Positions 35,241 to 43,557 of a stretch of 64,000 nt of DNA are shown here, piece by piece. The DNA is from Planctomycetaceae bacterium. GTDB taxonomy: Bacteria; Planctomycetota; Planctomycetia; Planctomycetales; Planctomycetaceae. The translations under genes and the position numbers were made by a program. The notes beneath the pieces are model-generated. The model was given only the letters and a program-made list of their open reading frames with translations. It searched no databases and was not told the origin of the DNA. The stretch lies in NCBI GenBank assembly GCA_028284485.1, contig JANQRQ010000226.1, forward strand, positions 16,203 through 80,202. The letters are read 5' to 3'. Position 1 is the stretch's first letter, and each line of letters begins with the position of its first letter.

Positions 35241-36179
35241 TCACACGGTAATGACGTGAATCCTAGACATCGCCCGGTCGAGGACGGCCACTTCGTTTTC
35301 GTTGATAATCGCGAGATCAAATCCTTTTCGGCCACATTCGATCGTTCGATTCTCTTCCGCTTGAACCGTCTCAGCAAACATCTCCGGGCCGGCAATCTGC
35401 TCCACGACCCGACCACCAAGGCTGTAGAGCTTGATCCGGGGAATGCCCTGCTCAGCGGTCAAAAGCGAACCACCACCCAGCACGACGAAGCTGACCGGAT
35501 TACAACAACCACTAAACCCGAATAGCTCGCGCGACTTGTGACCGAATCGAGCGAGCAACTTGCCTTCCGGCGAATAAGTTTCGATCCGATGCCGGCTGGG
35601 GTTACCAATTAACAATTCGCCTTCGGCACTCTCGCGCAGATGGAAGAATTCCGCAGGGACATTGGTGGGAGTTAACTTCGACAATTCCCGAACGGCCGCG
35701 TCGGCTCGGCTGACTCTCCACAACGATTGCCGAGAAGCATCGGTGGCAAATAGCGCCTCTTCTTTTGTCACGATACCCGTCACCAGACTCCGGTTCGGTA
35801 GTGAGAAAACTTCGACCGATTCCAGTGTGTCTGCCGAGAGGCGGTGAATCTCCGATCCCATACCGATGAAAAGATCTTGATTTTGATCAAGCACAATGGC
35901 GCGAACCGGTCGGGGCAATGCCCTTTCCATCACGACTCGGCCTGCCTGGCTGACGACTTGCAGCAATCCCTTTTGCTCACCGATCGCGGAGACAACAAAA
36001 CCATCATCAGGATGCGCTGCAATTCGCAAAGGATGTCCCGTATCGAGAGAGATCGTACGGTTGAAGCCCTCCGTCGACGGTGAATTGTCAGCCCGAATTG
36101 TTGACGTCGCCAACATGGCCGAAGCTGCTGCCGACGATGCCAGAAAATCGCGCCGGGTCGAACTGAATGGTTGATTCAT
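35241..36179 (-). CDS. Tat-exported beta-propeller protein with CCNP motif
   Basis: 312 aa. A Tat signal begins the protein (STRRDFLASSAAASAMLATS). The remainder is built of NHL/beta-propeller blades (HPDDGFVVSAIGEQKGLLQV, NPSRHRIETYSPEGKLLARFGHK). At residues 224-230 it has GCCNPVS, aligned with ACCNPVN of the first gene of the operon; the two proteins also share HRV/HRIE..SPEGKLLxRFG and the following LLTAEQGIPRIKLYS block. ATG 36179 overlaps the stop of the upstream gene by four bases (ATGA), so translation is coupled. It is last of a three-gene operon. The vicinal cysteines could bind a metal, haem or disulfide partner; function not established. Confidence 0.82.
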   Translation of the reverse strand: MNQPFSSTRRDFLASSAAASAMLATSTIRADNSPSTEGFNRTISLDTGHPLRIAAHPDDGFVVSAIGEQKGLLQVVSQAGRVVMERALPRPVRAIVLDQNQDLFIGMGSEIHRLSADTLESVEVFSLPNRSLVTGIVTKEEALFATDASRQSLWRVSRADAAVRELSKLTPTNVPAEFFHLRESAEGELLIGNPSRHRIETYSPEGKLLARFGHKSRELFGFSGCCNPVSFVVLGGGSLLTAEQGIPRIKLYSLGGRVVEQIAGPEMFAETVQAEENRTIECGRKGFDLAIINENEVAVLDRAMSRIHVITV

Positions 36180-38188
36180 CGATCATTCTCCAAAGAAATC
36201 GCCAGGAGTTGTTTATCGTTTCTGAGATACAAGCGATCGCCAATGATCGCCGGGTGCGACATTGTTTCCGTTTCATCACCAAATGGCTGCCAACGCGATA
36301 CCACCTCGTACGACTCAGAATCGCTGCGAATCAGCAGCAAATCACCAGTCGTGGTAAAGATCAAAACGCGGTTGTTACCCGCAATCAGGGTCGTATGATC
36401 GTAGAACAAATCGTCGTCCTGAACCCATACGGTCTTGAGATCGTCCTTCAAGTCCAAACAAAACAACTGCCCGTATGCAGTAAGAAAAACTCGGTCGTCA
36501 ATGACCACGGGAGTACAGGTATCGGGAGCCGCGTCCAGATTCTCAGCAACCGGTTCCGGTTTGAGGCGGCCCGACTCATCGAATTCATAAAGTCGCGTCC
36601 CGCTATTCTCAGTTGCCACCATCAGCTTATTGTCCCACGCGATCGGGGTACCGACGTTGAAGTCCGACGCATCGGGCGGGATTAACTCCCATAATCGTTT
36701 GCCGGAAGCAACGTCCCAGCCACCCAAGCTGGCCGAGTCGTAACCGATCGCTTGTCGCTTCCGCCCACACGACACGGGGACAAAAGCGGAATACGCCGCG
36801 GCATGCCCGGGAGTTTCCCAAACCGTTTTGCCGTCAAACCGATCGAGGGCCACCATCGAGGCTTGCTCAGCTCCGGGATTGGTCAGCAGTAATCGCCCTT
36901 GAATCAACGGTGGAGTACAGCTTCCCCACGTCAATAGTTCAGTTTGATAATCGCCAACTAGGTTGCGTTGCCAGCGAACGTCGCCCGAAACCAATTCCAC
37001 GCAACTTAAATCGCCCAACGCCCCCTGAAAGTAAACCAGATCATCGACCACTATCGGCATCGCACGCGGCGCATTGGTGTATTGCAGTTGCTTAGGGGAA
37101 GGAACGGCAACATGCCATAGCGGCTTCCCTGTTGTCGCATCAAAGCAACGATACACATCGTTTTGCAATTCCTGGTCTTTATCGGCGGTCAGCACGTAGT
37201 CGGCGCTCGCTGCAATTCCGGAAAGCGCGGGGCCGGTCACATCAGCGCTCCAGATAATCTGCGGTTCTACCGAAAGACGCTGCGGCAGTGATCGCGACGT
37301 CCCGTCGCCGGCAGGTCCACGCCATTCGACCCAGTTCTCGTCCAAGCCTGCCACTTCAATCGCGACAAAGCCCGACTTCGATTCGAGCTTTGTCATCAAT
37401 TGCAGCTCCTCATTGAGGTGCAGGAAGGCCGATTCCAAGATCGACATTTCGCCGGACGAAATGTTGGAACTCGCAAACAGAGTCACAAACGGAACTGCGG
37501 CCGTCTTGGCAACGATTCTGAGCGAACCCGGTTCGATCTTGCCACACCCTTCGAGCAGCGGTGGCAGATAGTGAGAAATCACAGCCACATCTGCTTCACC
37601 ATCCGCGACGGAATAGACCGCCTCTTCAAGCGAATGTGCAATTTGAACATGCTCGGCATTCCAGATTTGTGCTGATTTTAGTCGATTTATTGCCGCGACA
37701 TGCGATTCCTGATCTTCCTTCGGACCCAAAACGATCCGAGCGTCCTTCAGGTTCGCTGTCGATTGAAATTGGCTTTCCGCAGGGACAAGAAAAATCCCAT
37801 GCAGATCGGTTTCACCATCCCAGTCGGTCAACCGCAGCATCGGAGTCACAGGGAAGTTGGCCTGATCGGCATCATGCTGTACAACGGATGCCTTACCGAT
37901 GATGAGATCAAAGTCTCGCCCGAATCGATCAAACGCCAGGTTGAAACTCTCTTCGTAGAAAACCTGAACCGGGCGGTTCAACGATCGCGCAAGGGCCTGC
38001 TCCAAAGCCCCATAGTCACGCTGCCCACGACCGGGAACACAGGCACAAGACAACGGTGCCGCTAGTGGATCCATGACCAGGATTCGTAACGTGTCAGAAT
38101 CATTTGCCTGTTCAAACTGTGCATGAATTGCACCGGCAAACGCCACCAGCAACAGGGCGCAACCGGCAGGAAACCCGCACCGGATCAT
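36176..38188 (-). CDS. Fusion of PhnD-like binding domain with PQQ-type beta-propeller
   Basis: 670 aa from ATG 38188, which follows the upstream gene by 32 bp; the longer in-frame ATG at 38320 overlaps that gene. A signal peptide (CGFPAGCALLLVAFAGAIHAQ) leads into a PhnD/SBP-type domain (~30-285): DTLRILVMDPLAAPLSCACVPGRGQRDYGALEQALARSL, then FDLIIGKASVV, GEADVAVISHYLPPLLEG. After ~290 a PQQ-type propeller starts (WVEWRGPAGDGTSRSLPQ; VYRCFDATTGKPLWHVAVP; VSGDVRWQRNLVGDYQT; VALDRFDGKTVWETPG) with the W-docking repeats. The C-x-C next to the ligand site is noteworthy. A fusion of a phosphonate-like solute-binding domain with a PQQ-like propeller is unusual. Location is probably periplasmic; reaction unknown. 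Confidence 0.85.
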   Translation of the reverse strand: MIRCGFPAGCALLLVAFAGAIHAQFEQANDSDTLRILVMDPLAAPLSCACVPGRGQRDYGALEQALARSLNRPVQVFYEESFNLAFDRFGRDFDLIIGKASVVQHDADQANFPVTPMLRLTDWDGETDLHGIFLVPAESQFQSTANLKDARIVLGPKEDQESHVAAINRLKSAQIWNAEHVQIAHSLEEAVYSVADGEADVAVISHYLPPLLEGCGKIEPGSLRIVAKTAAVPFVTLFASSNISSGEMSILESAFLHLNEELQLMTKLESKSGFVAIEVAGLDENWVEWRGPAGDGTSRSLPQRLSVEPQIIWSADVTGPALSGIAASADYVLTADKDQELQNDVYRCFDATTGKPLWHVAVPSPKQLQYTNAPRAMPIVVDDLVYFQGALGDLSCVELVSGDVRWQRNLVGDYQTELLTWGSCTPPLIQGRLLLTNPGAEQASMVALDRFDGKTVWETPGHAAAYSAFVPVSCGRKRQAIGYDSASLGGWDVASGKRLWELIPPDASDFNVGTPIAWDNKLMVATENSGTRLYEFDESGRLKPEPVAENLDAAPDTCTPVVIDDRVFLTAYGQLFCLDLKDDLKTVWVQDDDLFYDHTTLIAGNNRVLIFTTTGDLLLIRSDSESYEVVSRWQPFGDETETMSHPAIIGDRLYLRNDKQLLAISLENDR

Positions 38189-38220
38189 TCGCCAATTCGA
38201 TTTTGCGCGAGAAAGCTGAT

Positions 38221-39282
38221 TCACGATTTGATCCGTTCCAAGACACGGACGAAATTGGCCCGGACATCCATCACATAAATGCGGTCGGCGTTCGGTCCGA
38301 TTTCGATCGGGATATAACACGACTGTGCTGCCAATCGGCTGCCACGATCGAACTTGGTGGTATCCACGTAGCCGACCAATCCAAGGTACTCGCCATCGGG
38401 TGAATATTTTTTAACGCGGCCGACACCCGACTCGGCCGTGTAGAGCACATTGTCAGCAGCGAAATCGAAATTCACGGGATTGCAACAGGCAGCAAACCCT
38501 TTGATCGATGTGCGGTCGCGGCGCCCCCAACGACCTAGCAATTCGCCATCGAGTGAGAATCGGTTGACGCGGTGCCGCGAGTTTTCCGCAATCAGCAATT
38601 CCCCATTCCGTATGTCCAAATCGAGATGGGCGCAACAACCGTATTGACGCTCGACGACCTGCTTCGCGCCCGTCAAGTCGCGCTGGAACCGATGGATTTC
38701 TTCCGTCGCCCGCAAACTCCACCCATCGCCGAACGCCAAGAAAACATAATCTTCGTTCGCCGTGATCCCGCTGGCGTGAGCTTCCGTCAAATAGCCATCG
38801 TACAAATCTGCAAAGCTGATCGAATGCTTGGGTCGACCCGACGCATCGTAGCAGGTCATTCGTCCCATGCCCGCCACGTAGATGTCCCCGTCGGGCATGG
38901 CATGGACCATCTTCGGGACTTGATCGTCCAGCCGCCATTCGTCGACCACTGTTCCTCGATCGTTGACGAACTTGATGGAATATTGCCGCTCGCCAGGGGC
39001 CGGTCCGCGTGCTCCGCGGCGTCGAATGGAATTTCGCGACGCGGCGTTCGAAGAGACTGCCAACAACAATCGTTGCTGATGGTCCATCGCCATGGTTTCG
39101 ATTTTGCCACCCGAGCCAAGTGAGACCTTAATCGGCGCGACCTCAATATGCGTCGGATCACCGCCAGCAGTTGGCGGGACGTCGACGTTAATCGGACGCC
39201 GCTGGGCGTAGGTGGTGGTGTTGCAGAGGATCAACAGAGCCAGAAGGGTCGGCACACAAATCGCCGACGTGCGGAAGGACAT
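38221..39282 (-). CDS. Secreted NHL-type beta-propeller with two CC motifs
   Basis: 353 aa. ATG 39282 follows GGAG at seven bases; 39342 would be a non-signal N-terminus. The N-terminus is a signal peptide (SAICVPTLLALLILCNTTTYAQ). Propeller blades include IETMAMDHQQRLLLAVSSN, MVHAMPDGDIYVAGMGRMTCYDASGRP, NRFSLDGELLGRWGRRD and VKKYSPDGEYLGLVG. Two vicinal pairs are present: YGCCAHLDLD (216-217) and FAACCNPVNF (266-267). The second matches the Tat-exported propeller at the end of the operon. It is the first gene, 32 bp ahead of the PhnD-PQQ fusion. Together they look like a secreted redox or metal-binding complex (inference). Confidence 0.84.
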   Translation of the reverse strand: MSFRTSAICVPTLLALLILCNTTTYAQRRPINVDVPPTAGGDPTHIEVAPIKVSLGSGGKIETMAMDHQQRLLLAVSSNAASRNSIRRRGARGPAPGERQYSIKFVNDRGTVVDEWRLDDQVPKMVHAMPDGDIYVAGMGRMTCYDASGRPKHSISFADLYDGYLTEAHASGITANEDYVFLAFGDGWSLRATEEIHRFQRDLTGAKQVVERQYGCCAHLDLDIRNGELLIAENSRHRVNRFSLDGELLGRWGRRDRTSIKGFAACCNPVNFDFAADNVLYTAESGVGRVKKYSPDGEYLGLVGYVDTTKFDRGSRLAAQSCYIPIEIGPNADRIYVMDVRANFVRVLERIKS

Positions 39283-40082
39283 GCGAATCTCCGGTGAAAT
39301 CAGCCGATCACGATCGATGACAGTACTTATTAAACCCCGCATTTCTCACGAGGTTTTGCCGAAACAGTTTTGATTCGGTACGCGGCACCAGCCTTCCTAC
39401 CTGCCATTCTATCGGATCGTAGGCGGTATTCACCCCCAAGAGAGGGGATTCTCGCCAGGAACTCTCTCAGCAATGCATTGCCGCAGCATGATTCTAGACA
39501 CCCTCGAGACTTACTGCAGCGGCTGGTGCACATTGAATCGCGTCGAGAACAACTCAAATGCCGCTTCGTCTTTTTTCAGCGTGCTTTAACGTGCCCGTGG
39601 TTGGAGGGCATCGCCCGAGACACGAGGCTTCCTTCCCGTTGCTCTGCCCAGCCCCGGCCACCCATTCCCAATTCTTAACAGTGACAATGCACGAGACCGA
39701 GAGAACAAGTCTTCTCAGCCGACAAAGACTCGATTCGCCCCTTGTGCGTCCGCATCTGCTGCAGTACTTGGCGAACGGTCCGATGACCAAACAATCGGAC
39801 ATCATTTGGTCATCAGCGGATCGTGCTCGCCACGCTGCTGGGTCCGCAGGGTAATTTCACCGACGCAGATCGTGCCAAAAGCAACTTGATTCACCGATGC
39901 CTTCCGTCCACCCTGTGAAGTCCGAATTCACCTGATGCATACGTCGCAGTCCTGACGGCTTCTCGGTTTTTTGTGAATGACGAGAAGAGTTCTCGGGGCT
40001 GATGATTACGGTAAATGGTGCTACTGTAGTTCGATTTATGTTGTGTGGTGGCAACACAACCATTTTTTGCACGCACGGCAAG
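39283..40082. other. Long intergenic region, no supported gene
   Basis: About 800 bp between minus-strand genes. A plus-strand frame (39558-39854) has no ribosome-binding site and no recognised similarity and is not called. At 40040-40068 a 7-bp stem (GTTGTGT-GGTGGCA-ACACAAC) followed by CCATTTTTT resembles a plus-strand terminator, though no plus-strand gene ends here. It may be a relic. Confidence 0.5.
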
Positions 40083-41090
40083 TTAAAGATGGTCCACGAC
40101 CTTAAGGCCCAGAAGTTTGCCCAATTGCTCGGCAGCGCGTCGTGGCTCGTCCGGGGATTCGTCAGGCGGCAGGTCGAGGCTCACGAGATTGATGCGATCT
40201 CCTTTGAACGAATCCTCGATCAGGTTGATCTCATAACGCGTCACGCGCTCGGGGATTTCCTCTTTGCACAGCTGAAGAGCAACACAATCGACCTGCAGAA
40301 CGGATTTCTCGTCATGATTTGAATAGATAATACGAATCGCTCCGTCATTCGTTTCGATGCGAACCGGATAGACATCGGCAGCGGGTTCAACGATCGAACG
40401 GTCACGGCTGAACGCCCTTCTGTTGATTTCGGCTGCATTTTCGTCAATGACAGACAGCCGGCTCTTGTATCGGCGTTTATGGCCGACTTCCCACGTCGGC
40501 AGGCGATCGACTCGCAGCAGCGAATCGTCCGCCAGAGTGATGACGGCTTGCGTGTAGTTGCGGCTACCCTCGGCTAGGATTCGCGACAAAACATCAAAGA
40601 CCCGCAGTGCATCGTCGCTTTGCACCGTGTAGCCAAGATGGGCGACCTCCTGTGTTTCAACGTGACGCAACAAAACGATCTTAAATCCGCGCCAAGTACG
40701 ATGCAGTTCCGTCTTGGCCCCCACTTGGTAATCGACGACAACACTTTGGCGGTTCAGCACAAGACGCGTCGGCAACAGAAAGAAGCCGTATTGAACGATG
40801 ACCTCATCCGCATCTGCCGGTATGCAAACGCTGCGGGGAAAGCACAGTTGGTGAATCACCGCCCAAAGAACCAACCCGACGGGCACGAGGATCACCACCT
40901 TGGAATCCGACAAAAAAAACAAGAGCCCTGCAAAACCACCACCAACAACAATAACCATCGCCAAGCGACCCAGTTTTGGGCGGACCATCGTGCCTTGCGC
41001 CGTCTGCACGGCGTTGGGGTCAAACATTAACGGTCGCTTGCGAGTCTTGCGGACAAGTCGATTCCAGTCGGTGTTGGTCGGATCGTTCAT
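40083..41090 (-). CDS. Membrane-anchored hypothetical protein
   Basis: 335 aa. Start ATG 41090. Residues ~1-40 are basic, then two adjacent hydrophobic helices (about 41-58 and 65-86: LAMVIVVGGGFAGLLFFLSDSKVVILVPVGLVLWAVIHQL). The rest is soluble and beta-rich (EVIVQYGFFLLPTRLVLNRQSVVVDYQVG; VRIETNDGAIRIIYSNHDEKSVLQVDC), resembling the PH-like domains of bacterial membrane proteins (two helices then a PH fold). Not recognised further. It is isolated from other genes. Confidence 0.7.
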   Translation of the reverse strand: MNDPTNTDWNRLVRKTRKRPLMFDPNAVQTAQGTMVRPKLGRLAMVIVVGGGFAGLLFFLSDSKVVILVPVGLVLWAVIHQLCFPRSVCIPADADEVIVQYGFFLLPTRLVLNRQSVVVDYQVGAKTELHRTWRGFKIVLLRHVETQEVAHLGYTVQSDDALRVFDVLSRILAEGSRNYTQAVITLADDSLLRVDRLPTWEVGHKRRYKSRLSVIDENAAEINRRAFSRDRSIVEPAADVYPVRIETNDGAIRIIYSNHDEKSVLQVDCVALQLCKEEIPERVTRYEINLIEDSFKGDRINLVSLDLPPDESPDEPRRAAEQLGKLLGLKVVDHL

Positions 41091-41285
41091 GGTCGATTAT
41101 TCACGTGATCGAAAACCGGAGCGGGCCTCTGCTACTCCGAGCAGAGGCGCACAAGCAGGAATTCCACAACTATGGCAGATATGCGACATCATACTTCCCA
41201 CCGATGCTAACGGGGCAAGACCAGTCACGGATCATTCGTTTGTCAACGGATACGTCAAAAACGGCCGTTGTTGTTTGAGTCATGT

Positions 41286-41332
41286 AGGGTGGGTGCAGCG
41301 CAGCGAAACCCACCGCTCCTGGTGCTGACCTT
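41286..41332. repeat. REP-like hairpin preceding a RAYT fragment
   Basis: GGTGGGT (41288-41294) and ACCCACC (41308-41314) pair exactly around a GCAGCGCAGCGAA loop, followed by a CT-rich run. The GTAGGGTGGGT...AACCCACC pattern is that of dispersed REP-type elements; copy number not checked. Confidence 0.7.
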
Positions 41333-41365
41333 TTTTGCCCGTGCACGTGATTTGAGTCGTCTGAC

Positions 41366-41548
41366 GTGATGAGTCGTTGCCTTCGGTCCCACATGGGACA
41401 GGTGTACTTCTTCACCGTCGTAACCGATCACCGACGACCGATTCTCACCACCGATCTTGGGAGCGGGTGGCCCCGAAAGATTCGCTTTCAGGGCCCACGG
41501 AGTCGGCAAGAGGCAGCAGAATCGACGCACGATCATTATAGCAATTGA
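41366..41548 (+). pseudogene. REP-associated tyrosine transposase (RAYT) N-terminal fragment
   Basis: A 60-codon frame includes MGQVYFFTVVTDHRRPILTTDLG, the characteristic N-terminal strand of RAYT (Y1-like, TnpA-REP) transposases (normally GGxYFFTVVTxRRxP). The frame then diverges and stops after 60 codons, whereas intact RAYTs have about 150-220 residues and a later His-x-His and catalytic Tyr, none of which are seen. A REP-like hairpin lies 50 bp upstream, as expected for these elements. Interpreted as a truncated remnant. Confidence 0.65.
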
Positions 41549-41639
41549 TGCGGTCCGACCCATGCGATGACGCAATGACAACCCATCATTTGGACATCCA
41601 ACGAGTCGCAACCCGATCGTTTACCGATCAACATGATGA

Positions 41640-42077
41640 ATGATCTGATGGACGTTTTGTTCAAAACGGCGGAAAGAACTGTTCACCGATATTAAGGGCG
41701 AGATTCCAATCTGGGTGCGCGTGGTATGCGACGCATCTGCAGATCCCAACCTCATCCGCGAATTCGAGATTGAAATGCTGTCGCCAAATGTAGAACCGTG
41801 CTTGTCATTATTCCGCACGACGGGTGCGTTTTGGATCATGACGGGCGCCCGCCAAGGGAATGTGGAGCGCATACGATCCATGTTTCAACATCCGACGGAC
41901 TAATGGGAGGTCGCGCATCGGGCCGGGCTTGCTGTCGGAATGGGTTGTTCCCCGTTGCGTGTGGATGAGGCCTGGAAGTCCTTAAGCGACACCGGATTTG
42001 CCGGCGAAACCTTGGAAAGTTTGACGGCTTTTATCAGCGGCTACACCGAGGGAAAGGACGATCGACGCGAGGCCTAG
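41640..42077 (+). pseudogene. Decayed open frames, origin unknown
   Basis: Two consecutive in-frame segments, 41652-41903 (with the residues RKELFTDIKGEIPIWVRVV, then EMLSPNVEPCLSLFRTTGAFW) and 41904-42077 (VDEAWKSLSDTGFAGETLES), are separated by a single stop at 41901-41903. A different frame upstream (MMNDLMDVLFKTAE) seems to be joined by a frameshift near 41660. Composition looks protein-like but I recognise no family, and there is no good ribosome-binding site. It may be a degenerate gene of the adjacent decayed stretch; could also be noise. Confidence 0.3.
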
Positions 42078-42078
42078 A

Positions 42079-43506
42079 CTATCCGATCGATCCAGGAACT
42101 TCGCAGACCGTCAGCCGACGATTCCAAGATTGCACAATGATTTCGTGGACAACGTTGCCGTACACATCGGTCAACCGGAAATCACGCCCGGAATAGCGAT
42201 ACGTCAATCGCTCGTGGTCGAGACCCAACAGATGCAGAACTGTCGCGTGCAAATCGTGGATGTGCGTGCGGTTTTCAACCGCTTCATCGCCATATTCGTC
42301 GGTTTTGCCCCAGGTCATTCCGCCGCGCACGCCGCCACCGGCCAACCACATGGTGAAACCTTTGTTGTTGTGGCCACGCCCATCGCCGCGCGGATCGTCT
42401 GGCGTACGACCAAACTCACCGCCCCAAATCACCAGAGTATCGTCCAGCAGCCCACGCTGTTTGAGATCGGCCAGCAACGCTGCGATTGGCTGGTCGACCT
42501 CCTGGCAGCGGGCCGGCATCAATCGCGCCACCCCGCCGTGATGATCCCAATTGTCGTGGGTCAGTTCGACGAATCGCACACCCCGCTCCACCAAACGACG
42601 GGCCAGCAGACATTGGCGCCCGAAATCCTGCGTCGGCTGCTTGTCGGCAATTCCATACATCGCGAGCGTGGCTGCGGTCTCACGGGTCAGGTCCATCGCC
42701 TCCGGCATGGCCGACTGCATGCGAAACGCAAGTTCGAACGATTCGATCACGCCTTCTAGCTTTGGGCTCGCCTGCTTGCGTTCCAGTAAATCGCGATTCA
42801 TCGACTGGAGAAAATCCAACTGATGTCGCTGTGCCTGGGCCGTCAATCGCGAATTGGTGGTGTTTTCAACTGTCGCCTGTTTGACCGGCTTGCTCATTGT
42901 GCCGATCGGAGTCCCTTGATAAATCGACGGTAAGAAAGCGCTACTGTAATTGCGTGCCCCACCTAATATCACGGGAGGTTTGATCGAAACAAAACCGGGT
43001 AAATTGTGGCTTTGTGAACCCAGGCCATACAGCACCCATGAGCCGATCGATGGTCGATGAAACTGAATGCTACCGGTGTGCAACTGCGTCAACCCAGCCC
43101 CATGCTCGGGGCTGTCGCAGTGCATACCGTTGAGCAGACATAAGTCGTCCGCATGCTTCGCGGTCTGTTGCATCAAGTCGGAAACCCACAAACCACTCTC
43201 GCCGTACTGCCGAAATCCCCATTGCGACCCGAACCACTTTTGTCCGTTTCGTTTGCTAGGTTCTCCGTGGTCGGCATTGAGCTTCGGCTTATAGTCGAAC
43301 GTTTCCATGTGCGACGGCCCGCCGCGCATGCACAAAAAGATGACCCGCTTCGCACGAGGTGCAAAATGTGGACGCTTTGGCGAAAGCGGGTTTGCCTTTG
43401 CGGCAAAAGATTCTTCTGCACAAAGCCCGGCCAGCGCCAACATCCCGAATCCACCGGAAGTGGATTTCAAGAGATCACGGCGTGTTAAATGATTGAATTG
43501 ATTCAT
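42079..43506 (-). CDS. DUF1501 protein (Tat-exported, sulfatase-like fold)
   Basis: 475 aa. Tat signal (NHLTRRDLLKSTSGGFGML) follows ATG 43506; the upstream in-frame ATG 43542 is less likely. The body is DUF1501: AKRVIFLCMRGGPSHMETFDYKP, FGRTPDDPRGDGRGHNNKGFTMWLAGGGVRGG, HIHDLHATVLHLLGLDHERLTYRYSGRDFRLTDVYG. This fold is related to alkaline phosphatase/sulfatase and has metal-ligand-type His/Asp. Its reaction is not established. It is last in a minus-strand run with a sulfatase and a PSD1 protein; DUF1501 and PSD1 genes are recurrent neighbours in Planctomycetes. Confidence 0.94.
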   Translation of the reverse strand: MNQFNHLTRRDLLKSTSGGFGMLALAGLCAEESFAAKANPLSPKRPHFAPRAKRVIFLCMRGGPSHMETFDYKPKLNADHGEPSKRNGQKWFGSQWGFRQYGESGLWVSDLMQQTAKHADDLCLLNGMHCDSPEHGAGLTQLHTGSIQFHRPSIGSWVLYGLGSQSHNLPGFVSIKPPVILGGARNYSSAFLPSIYQGTPIGTMSKPVKQATVENTTNSRLTAQAQRHQLDFLQSMNRDLLERKQASPKLEGVIESFELAFRMQSAMPEAMDLTRETAATLAMYGIADKQPTQDFGRQCLLARRLVERGVRFVELTHDNWDHHGGVARLMPARCQEVDQPIAALLADLKQRGLLDDTLVIWGGEFGRTPDDPRGDGRGHNNKGFTMWLAGGGVRGGMTWGKTDEYGDEAVENRTHIHDLHATVLHLLGLDHERLTYRYSGRDFRLTDVYGNVVHEIIVQSWNRRLTVCEVPGSIG

Positions 43507-43557
43507 ATGCAACTCAAACGGAATGGCCTTCATCGACCACAAACTGTACTTCGTATT

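Noticed and set aside
39558..39854. Plus-strand 98-codon frame in the long gap
   Set aside because: No ribosome-binding site, basic low-information composition, no recognisable motif.
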